Positions 57,755 through 64,000 of a stretch of DNA of 64,000 bases are shown one piece after another. The stretch lies in assembly GCF_002252675.1 (NCBI RefSeq), contig NZ_NQKY01000014.1, positions 1 to 64,000 of the forward strand, given 5' to 3'. Origin of the DNA: Synechococcus sp. BO 8801. GTDB lineage: Bacteria > Cyanobacteriota > Cyanobacteriia > PCC-6307 > Cyanobiaceae. Numbering within the stretch: the stretch's first letter is position 1; every line of letters starts with the position of its first letter. Both the position numbers and the translations under genes were made by a program. The notes below the pieces were generated by a model. That model saw only the letters and a list, made by a program, of their open reading frames with translations, searched no databases and had not been told where the DNA came from.

Positions 57755-58489
57755 TCAGGGCGGCAGGGGGCTGCCGTCGTGGCTGTGCATCACCCGCCCC
57801 GCGCCCCGCAGTTCGGCCCGGTAGTGGCACGCCACCGGATCCCGGTTGCGGGGGTTCAGGTCGTCGATGCCGATGCCGTCGCGTCCGTGCTGGCGCCCGG
57901 AGCTGTGCAGATAGCGGCCCCCGCCCAGGTGCAGGGCCACGTGGGTGCAGCGCCGCGGGGTGCCGAAGAAGATCAGGTCGCCCGGCCGCAACAGGCTGGT
58001 GACACCGCTGGCCACGGCCACCGGGCGGCAGAAACGCTCCTGCAGGTAGGCATCGCGGGGCAGCCAGATGCCGGCCTGGGCGAAGGCGGTCTGCACCAGC
58101 CCCGAGCAGTCGAAATCGGGCCCCAGGGTGCCCCCCCAGAGGTAGCGGTTGGGGCGGTGGCGGGCGGCCTCGGCGAAGGCGAGCACCGCCTCCAGGCGGG
58201 CGGCGATCCGGGCGCGATCGAGGCGGGGCAGCGGCGGCGGCGCCGCCGCCTGGTGCCCGTGGCTCGCCAGGGCCACCGCCTCCACCCAGCAGGGGTAGCC
58301 GTCCTCGTGCAGGCGGACCCGCAGGCGGGTCTCGGCGCCGCCGCCCCCTGCGGCCCCCAGCACCCTCAGGCTCCGGCCGGCGTGGATCTCGGTGGCCAGC
58401 CCCGGGCCCTGGGGCCGGCTGTAGGCCGGCAGCGGCCGGGTCAGGGTCCAGACACGGCCCGGCGCCGGCAGGGTGCCTAAGGTCGCCAT
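57755..58489 (-). CDS. NlpC/P60 family cysteine peptidase
   Basis: The 244-residue protein has an N-terminal SH3-like region (about 1-75) and an NlpC/P60 domain with the catalytic cysteine in DFDCSGLVQTAF (C128), LRPGDLIFFG and the histidine in THVALHLGGGRY (H183). Enzymes of this family cut cell-wall peptides. There is no obvious signal peptide. I start it at the ATG at 58489, only six bases from the divergent serine-hydrolase start. Confidence 0.85.
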   Translation of the reverse strand: MATLGTLPAPGRVWTLTRPLPAYSRPQGPGLATEIHAGRSLRVLGAAGGGGAETRLRVRLHEDGYPCWVEAVALASHGHQAAAPPPLPRLDRARIAARLEAVLAFAEAARHRPNRYLWGGTLGPDFDCSGLVQTAFAQAGIWLPRDAYLQERFCRPVAVASGVTSLLRPGDLIFFGTPRRCTHVALHLGGGRYLHSSGRQHGRDGIGIDDLNPRNRDPVACHYRAELRGAGRVMHSHDGSPLPP

Positions 58490-58495
58490 CGCAAG

Positions 58496-59428
58496 GTGCC
58501 GCCGCTGATGGCGTTCTACAGCCCGGATCCGGCCATGGGCGAGGCCCTCCGCCAGCTGATCGGCCGACTGGAGGAGGAGGGGCGCCCGGGGCTGGGGGAG
58601 CAGATCTCCGTCACCTGGCTCCGCTACGGCGATTCCCTGGTGGGCGCGGCCGAGGGTCTGGGCCAGGAGGAGTTCTGGGGCCGGGCAGTCACCGGCGCCT
58701 CCTGGGCGGGTCCGACGCCCCGCTATCCCGCCAGCGTCGTGAAGCTGGTCTATCTGGTGGCGGCCGAAGCCTGGCTGCAGCGCCAGCTGATCGAGGACGG
58801 ACCGGAGCTGCGCCGGGCCCTGGCCGACATGGTGCGCGATTCGGGCAACGATGCCACCAGCCTGGTGGTTGATCTGCTCAGCGGCACCACCAGCGGTCCG
58901 TCCCTGCCGCCGGAGCGCCATGCCGCCTGGTGCCGCCAGCGTCAGGTGGTCAACGACTGGCTGGCCCGCCTCGGCTGGAGCGAGGTGGCGGGGGTGAACG
59001 CCTGCCAGAAGACCTGGGCGGAGGGCCCCTACGGGCGCGAACAGGACTTCTACGGCGCCGAGCTGGAGAACCGCAACCGCCTCAGCACCGATGTCACGGC
59101 CCGCCTGCTGCACGCCGTGATGGCCGGCGCGGCGGTCTCCCCCCCGGCCTGTCGCCGCATGACGGCGCTGCTGCACCGCTCCCTCGATCTCCAGGCCCGG
59201 GCCGCCGATCCCGAGAACCAGGTGGATGGCTTCCTCGGGGCCGGCCTGCCCGAGGGGGCCCGGCTGTGGAGCAAGGCCGGCTGGATGAGCCAGGCGCGCC
59301 ATGACGCCGCCTACGTGGAGGTGGACGGGAGGGCGCCGATGCTGCTGGTGGTCTTCAGCGAGGGTCGGGTCCGGGCCGCCGACGAGACCCTGCTGCCGGC
59401 CATCGCCGCCGCCCTGCTGGCCGCCTGA
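58496..59428 (+). CDS. Beta-lactamase-fold serine hydrolase
   Basis: The 310-residue protein has the penicillin-recognising pattern: SVVK in YPASVVKLVYLVA (catalytic Ser-x-x-Lys), SGND in VRDSGNDATSLVVDLL (in place of SDN), and KAG in LWSKAGWMSQ (in place of KTG). This fits the class A beta-lactamase-related family rather than a confirmed resistance enzyme; no Glu166 loop could be assigned. The start may be the GTG at 58496 or the ATG at 58508. There is no signal peptide. It is divergent from the NlpC gene. Confidence 0.75.
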   Translation: MPPLMAFYSPDPAMGEALRQLIGRLEEEGRPGLGEQISVTWLRYGDSLVGAAEGLGQEEFWGRAVTGASWAGPTPRYPASVVKLVYLVAAEAWLQRQLIEDGPELRRALADMVRDSGNDATSLVVDLLSGTTSGPSLPPERHAAWCRQRQVVNDWLARLGWSEVAGVNACQKTWAEGPYGREQDFYGAELENRNRLSTDVTARLLHAVMAGAAVSPPACRRMTALLHRSLDLQARAADPENQVDGFLGAGLPEGARLWSKAGWMSQARHDAAYVEVDGRAPMLLVVFSEGRVRAADETLLPAIAAALLAA

Positions 59429-59455
59429 CCCTGCCCCGCTGACTGCCCCGCCCCA

Positions 59456-60106
59456 GTGACGTCCCCGCCCCTCGATGTGGTTCCCCTCGCCCTGGGGGCG
59501 GCGGTGAGCCCGATGCTGCTGGTGGGACAGATGCGCACCCTCACCGCGCCGGGGTCCGGCGTGCGTCAGAGCTGGGCCTACGTCGCCGGCAACGCCGTCG
59601 TGGTGGCGGGCTGGGCTCTGGTGGGGCTGGGCTCGGGGGGCTCCCTGCCGACCCGCGCCGCCGCCGGCGCCGATCCGGTGTCCGCCGGCCTGCGGCTGGT
59701 TCTGGCCGCCGTGCTGCTCGCCATCGGCGCCCGGGCCCTGCAAAGTGAGGGGCCATCGGCCTCCACCGCCCCGGGGGGGCAGTCCCTGGGCCGATCCTTC
59801 GGGCTGGGGATCGCCCTGATGGCCGGCAACCTCACCTCCCTGGTGCTCTACCTGCCGGCACTGCAGGACCTGGCCCGTTCCGGCCTGGCGGCGGCCCCCC
59901 TGGCCGCCCTGGTGCTGCTGGTGAGCCTGGTCACCCTGGCGCCTTCGCTGCTGCCGCCGCTGGTCCTGGTGCTCACGGGGGCCTGGGGTCGGGCCCGCCT
60001 TGAGCAGCTCTGCCACTGGACCGTGGCCCACCAGGGCCGGATCAATGGCGGTCTGTGCTTTGTGTTCGCGGCCTATCTGGGCTGGAGCGGTGTCGCCAGG
60101 CTCTGA
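59456..60106 (+). CDS. GAP (Sap)-family membrane protein
   Basis: The 216-residue protein has about six membrane segments (VVPLALGAAVSPMLLVGQM, VAGNAVVVAGWALVGLG, LGIALMAGNLTSLVLYLPAL and others). The PMLLVG and MAGNLTSLVLYLPAL motifs resemble the GAP/Sap sulfolipid-addressing-type family, related in layout to LysE exporters. Substrate unknown. The start is a GTG 27 bases after the serine-hydrolase stop, so the two may be cotranscribed. Confidence 0.65.
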   Translation: MTSPPLDVVPLALGAAVSPMLLVGQMRTLTAPGSGVRQSWAYVAGNAVVVAGWALVGLGSGGSLPTRAAAGADPVSAGLRLVLAAVLLAIGARALQSEGPSASTAPGGQSLGRSFGLGIALMAGNLTSLVLYLPALQDLARSGLAAAPLAALVLLVSLVTLAPSLLPPLVLVLTGAWGRARLEQLCHWTVAHQGRINGGLCFVFAAYLGWSGVARL

Positions 60107-60167
60107 GCGGACCTGGCGACGGGGGCCCGGGAAGGGCCCTGGGGTCGGCCCACCGAAGGGCCTGGAA

Positions 60168-60256
60168 CGGAGAGGGAGGGATTCGAACCCTCGACAGAAG
60201 TTGCCTCCTGTAACTCCTTAGCAGGGAGCCGCTTTCAACCACTCAGCCACCTCTCC
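60168..60256 (-). tRNA. tRNA-Ser (anticodon GCU)
   Basis: The 89-base sequence folds as a class II tRNA: acceptor GGAGAGG with CCTCTCC, D-arm TGGCTGAGTGGTTGAAAGC, anticodon loop CTGCTAA (anticodon GCU, reading AGC/AGU), long variable arm, T-loop TTCGAAT, discriminator G. CCA is not encoded. Confidence 0.95.
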
Positions 60257-60274
60257 AGTGGCACAGCGAGCTTA

Positions 60275-61498
<1,224 letters not shown>

Positions 61499-61572
61499 GG
61501 GCGACGCCTGAGGGGGTGGACCATGGAAATCATGGGAATCCCGTTAGCATGCCGCGTATCCAGCGGACGGGA

Positions 61573-62073
61573 ATGGGCCACGTACTCGTTCTGAATGCGT
61601 CCTACGAACCGCTGAACATCACCACGTGGCGGCGCGCCATGGTGATGCTGCTCAAGGGGAAGGCCGAGGGGCTCGAGCACGACCCCGAGCGGACGATCCG
61701 TCCGGACCATTTCCTGCCCACGGTGATCCGGCTGCGCCAGTTCGTGCGGGTGCCCTACAAGCCGCTCCCCCTCACCCGCCGCAACGTCTTCCATCGTGAC
61801 GGCCACGCCTGCCAGTACTGCGGCTACAGCGGCGAGCAGCTCTCCATCGACCATGTGGTGCCCCGCAGCCGGGGCGGCACCGACGTCTGGGAGAACGTCA
61901 CCACCGCCTGCCTGCCCTGCAACGTGCGCAAGGGCAACCGCACCCCGCGGGAGGCGGGGATGCCCCTGGCCCGGGAGCCCCGCCGCCCCCTGGGCAGCCT
62001 GAGCTTCGAGGCCAACCGCCGCATCCGCTCCGGTCAGCACCAGGAGTGGGCCAAGTACGTCATCGGCGCCTGA
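61573..62073 (+). CDS. HNH endonuclease family protein
   Basis: The 166-residue protein has CQYCGYSGEQLSIDHVVPRS (two zinc cysteines and the HNH core), then ENVTTACLPCNVRKGNRTP with the second CxxC and the final Asn. The N-terminus VLVLNASYEPLNITTWRRA is typical of a conserved cyanobacterial HNH family whose biological role is not settled. I start it at the ATG at 61573; 61549 is an alternative in-frame start. It converges on prfA. Confidence 0.85.
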   Translation: MGHVLVLNASYEPLNITTWRRAMVMLLKGKAEGLEHDPERTIRPDHFLPTVIRLRQFVRVPYKPLPLTRRNVFHRDGHACQYCGYSGEQLSIDHVVPRSRGGTDVWENVTTACLPCNVRKGNRTPREAGMPLAREPRRPLGSLSFEANRRIRSGQHQEWAKYVIGA

Positions 62074-62099
62074 CCCGACTCGCGTCGTCACCGGGCCCC

Positions 62100-63215
62100 T
62101 CAGCCGCCGGTCCCGGTGGCTTCGAGGGCGAGGGCCTCCAGACCCTGGCGCTGCTCCTCGGCGATGCAGGCGCCGATCAGGTCCTCGATCTGGCCGGCCA
62201 GCACGGGCTCGAGGGAGAAGTTCCGCCCCAGACGGTGGTCGGTCACCCGGTTGTCCTTGGCGTTGTAGGTGCGGATCTTCTCGCTGCGGTCGCCGCTGCC
62301 CACCTGGGCGCGGCGCACGGAACGCTCGGCGGCGTTGGCTTCCGCCAGCTGGCGCTCGTAGAGCTTGGCCCGCAGGATCTCCATGGCCCGCTCCCGGTTC
62401 TGCAGCTGGGAGCGCTCCTGGGTGCAGAACACCCGGATGCCGGTGGGCTTGTGCAGCAGGTCGACCGCCGTCTCCACCTTGTTGACGTTCTGGCCGCCGG
62501 CGCCGCCGGAGCGGGCCGTGCTGATCTCCAGATCCCCAGGGTCGATCTGCACCTCCACCGGGTCGGCTTCGGGCATCACCGCCACGGTGGCGGTGGAGGT
62601 GTGCACCCGCCCCTGGGATTCGGTGGCCGGGACCCGCTGGACACGATGCACGCCCGCCTCGAACTTGAGCCGGCTGTAGACCGCTTCACCGCGGATGGCG
62701 AGGATCAGCTCCTTGTAGCCCCCCAGATCGGCCTCCGAGGCGCTCACCGGCTGCACCTGCCAGCCCTGGCCCTGGGCGTAGCGCTCGTACATGCGGGCCA
62801 GATCCCCCGCCCAGAGGCTGGCCTCATCACCGCCGGCACCGGCGCGGATCTCCAGCATCACGCTGCGCTCGTCACGGGGATCCGAGGGCAGCAGGCTCAG
62901 GGTGAGGCGGTCGTTGAGGGCGTTGATCAGGCCCTCGAGGCTGACCAGCTCCTCCGTGGCCAGGGCCGCCAGTTCCTCGCCGGCGGGGTCGTCGCGGTGG
63001 GCCCGCAGCAGGGCGCGGGCCTCCTCCCGTTCCTGCTCCAGCTTGCGCAGCCGCTGGTAGTCGTTGACCAGGGGCTCCAGCCGCGCCCGTTCCCGGGCGA
63101 TCGCCTGCAGCCGGGCCGGATCGGAGGCCACCGCCGGATCCGCCAGCTGGCGCTCCAGTGTCTGGAAGGTGCGGCAGGCGGTGTCCAGCCGGGATTGCAG
63201 CAGCTCGGAATCCAT
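62100..63215 (-). CDS. prfA: Peptide chain release factor 1
   Basis: The 371-residue protein reads UAA and UAG stop codons. It has the PAT tripeptide in [19 protein letters not shown] (RF1-type) and the catalytic GGQ in [18 protein letters not shown] start it at the ATG at 63215 ([11 protein letters not shown]); an upstream in-frame extension would run into the terminator. It follows rpmE, separated by a terminator. Confidence 0.95.
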   Translation of the reverse strand: MDSELLQSRLDTACRTFQTLERQLADPAVASDPARLQAIARERARLEPLVNDYQRLRKLEQEREEARALLRAHRDDPAGEELAALATEELVSLEGLINALNDRLTLSLLPSDPRDERSVMLEIRAGAGGDEASLWAGDLARMYERYAQGQGWQVQPVSASEADLGGYKELILAIRGEAVYSRLKFEAGVHRVQRVPATESQGRVHTSTATVAVMPEADPVEVQIDPGDLEISTARSGGAGGQNVNKVETAVDLLHKPTGIRVFCTQERSQLQNRERAMEILRAKLYERQLAEANAAERSVRRAQVGSGDRSEKIRTYNAKDNRVTDHRLGRNFSLEPVLAGQIEDLIGACIAEEQRQGLEALALEATGTGG

Positions 63216-63233
63216 GGGGCGGCACCGGCAATA

Positions 63234-63263
63234 AAAAGGGCCGGGTGCGTCAGGCACCCGGCC
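63234..63263 (-). terminator. Intrinsic terminator after rpmE
   Basis: GGCCGGGTGC (63239-63248) and GCACCCGGCC (63254-63263) form a perfect 10-bp stem with a five-base loop. On the minus strand it is followed by CTTTTTATT, a good T-run, 63 bases after the rpmE stop. It lies just before prfA, so prfA needs readthrough or its own promoter. Confidence 0.92.
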
Positions 63264-63326
63264 AAAGCAGAACCGGACCGTCGCGTGGTCCGGGGGGCCG
63301 AGGGATCGCTCAGGCCTAGAGACGCG

Positions 63327-63623
63327 TCAGGCTTCGGAGGCGGCCGGCTCTTCGGCCGGGGTGGCGGCGGCTTCGGTGGCCTTGGCGGCCTTCTTGGCAC
63401 CCGAGGCGGAATCGGTGCTGCCCATGCCGTACTTGCGCATGAAGCGGTCGACCCGGCCCTCGGTGTCGAGGATCTTCTGGGTGCCCGTGTAGAAGGGGTG
63501 GTTGCCGCTCCACACGTCGACCGTGAGCTCGGGCTGGGTGGAGCCGGTGGTCATCACCACCTCTCCGTTGCAGATCACCTTGGCGTCCGGATACCAGGTG
63601 GGATGGATGTCGGCTTTCGGCAT
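63327..63623 (-). CDS. rpmE: 50S ribosomal protein L31
   Basis: The 98-residue protein has the L31 core (IHPTWYPDAKVICNGEVVMT, VWSGNHPFYTG, GRVDRFMRKYG). Only one of the four zinc cysteines of the C+ form remains, so it is a C- (zinc-independent) type. The C-terminal Ala/Glu/Lys-rich tail of about 25 residues is an extension beyond the core. It follows rpsI by eight bases. Confidence 0.93.
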   Translation of the reverse strand: MPKADIHPTWYPDAKVICNGEVVMTTGSTQPELTVDVWSGNHPFYTGTQKILDTEGRVDRFMRKYGMGSTDSASGAKKAAKATEAAATPAEEPAASEA

Positions 63624-63631
63624 GACGGAAA

Positions 63632-64000
63632 TCAGCGCTTGGAGAACTGGGGAGCCTTGCGGGCTTTCTTGAGGCCGTACTTGCGACGCTCCTTGGCCCG
63701 GGGATCGCGGCTCAGGTGGCCTTCGATCTTGAGGGGTTTGCGGTTGTCGGGGGAGAGATCGCAGAGGGCACGGGCCGCACCCTGCTTGATGGCATCGGCC
63801 TGGCCGGTGAGGCCGCCGCCGCGCACGTTGACCAGGAGGTCGTACTGGGCTTCCAGACCCAGGGTCTGCAGGGGAGCCTTGACCGCCGCCAGGTAGACGG
63901 GGTTGTAGTTGAGGTAGTTGTCGCCGGGGCGGCCGTTGATGGTGACGCTGCCGCTGCCGGGCACCACCCGCACACGGGCGACGGCGGTCTTGCGACGGCC
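63632..64000 (-). CDS. rpsI: 30S ribosomal protein S9, N-terminus cut by window edge
   Basis: From the window edge the minus strand reads [20 protein letters not shown] and continues through [14 protein letters not shown] to the C-terminal RKAPQFSKR, which reaches the ribosomal P-site. 122 residues are present; the first few are beyond base 64000. An internal GTG at 63973 is not the start, since [10 protein letters not shown] before it is conserved S9 sequence. It leads an rpsI-rpmE operon. Confidence 0.96.
   Translation of the reverse strand, partial: GRRKTAVARVRVVPGSGSVTINGRPGDNYLNYNPVYLAAVKAPLQTLGLEAQYDLLVNVRGGGLTGQADAIKQGAARALCDLSPDNRKPLKIEGHLSRDPRAKERRKYGLKKARKAPQFSKR

Noticed and set aside
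58496-59428. Antibiotic-resistance beta-lactamase
   Set aside because: SGND and KAG replace SDN and KTG, no Glu166 loop could be assigned and there is no signal peptide. The safer call is a beta-lactamase-fold hydrolase.

Overview
The window is a GC-rich segment of a picocyanobacterial chromosome, most like freshwater or coastal Synechococcus/Cyanobium. The evidence is the start of psbA (D1), psaA, psaB, psaL and psaI, ferredoxin-dependent glutamate synthase, LL-diaminopimelate aminotransferase, a cyanobacterial-type RNase E, an MPBQ-type quinone methyltransferase and DUF1997. Most of it is densely packed housekeeping sequence with very short spacers, many GTG/TTG starts and several overlapping genes.

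Layout. 1-2 kb: psbA 5' end (leaving the window on the minus strand), divergent from a B12-binding-type radical SAM gene. 2-4 kb: secreted beta-helix/RTX protein. 4-6.5 kb: CPBP protease, clpS and dapL on the minus strand. 6.6-12.4 kb: two-domain radical SAM protein, rne with a long leader, and rnhB overlapping the rne end. 12.4-15.4 kb: DUF1997, pheA, quinone methyltransferase, LON-domain protein. 15.6-20.4 kb: str operon rpsL-rpsG-fusA-tuf-rpsJ. 20.5-22.8 kb: A-type Fe-S carrier and an exported phosphodiester-glycosidase-like protein, preceded by two matched palindromes. 23-27.6 kb: glsF. 27.6-32.2 kb: small exported protein, lipA, tRNA-Pro(CGG), a CbiG-CobJ fusion and an exported Pro/Glu-rich protein. 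32.3-37.3 kb: psaAB with a structured leader and a terminator. 37.4-54.4 kb: three giant secreted phosphohydrolase genes. 54.5-55.8 kb: polytopic membrane protein. 55.9-56.6 kb: psaI-psaL. 56.7-64 kb: GT2 glycosyltransferase, NlpC/P60 hydrolase, beta-lactamase-fold hydrolase, GAP-type membrane protein, tRNA-Ser(GCU), alr, HNH protein, prfA, rpmE and rpsI (leaving the window).

The most unusual region is the 17-kb phosphohydrolase island between psaB and psaIL. Its first protein joins a beta-propeller, a phytase-like domain and a 5'-nucleotidase domain. Its second holds two tandem alkaline-phosphatase-like domains in which the same two metal-site histidines are replaced in both copies. Its third fuses a NucH/ExeM-like nuclease to a PhoD-like phosphodiesterase. 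None shows an N-terminal signal peptide. Two end in RTX-like regions and the third in a DUF4114-like tail, which suggests type I secretion. Together they could take extracellular DNA, nucleotides, phosphate esters and phytate to free phosphate. A Pho-box-like array lies just upstream of the first gene. A decayed C-terminal RTX tail and six 15-bp tandem repeats lie between the first and second genes, showing that the locus has been rearranged.

Two genes are cut by the window edges (psbA and rpsI). I saw no CRISPR array, insertion sequence, prophage, rRNA or origin.
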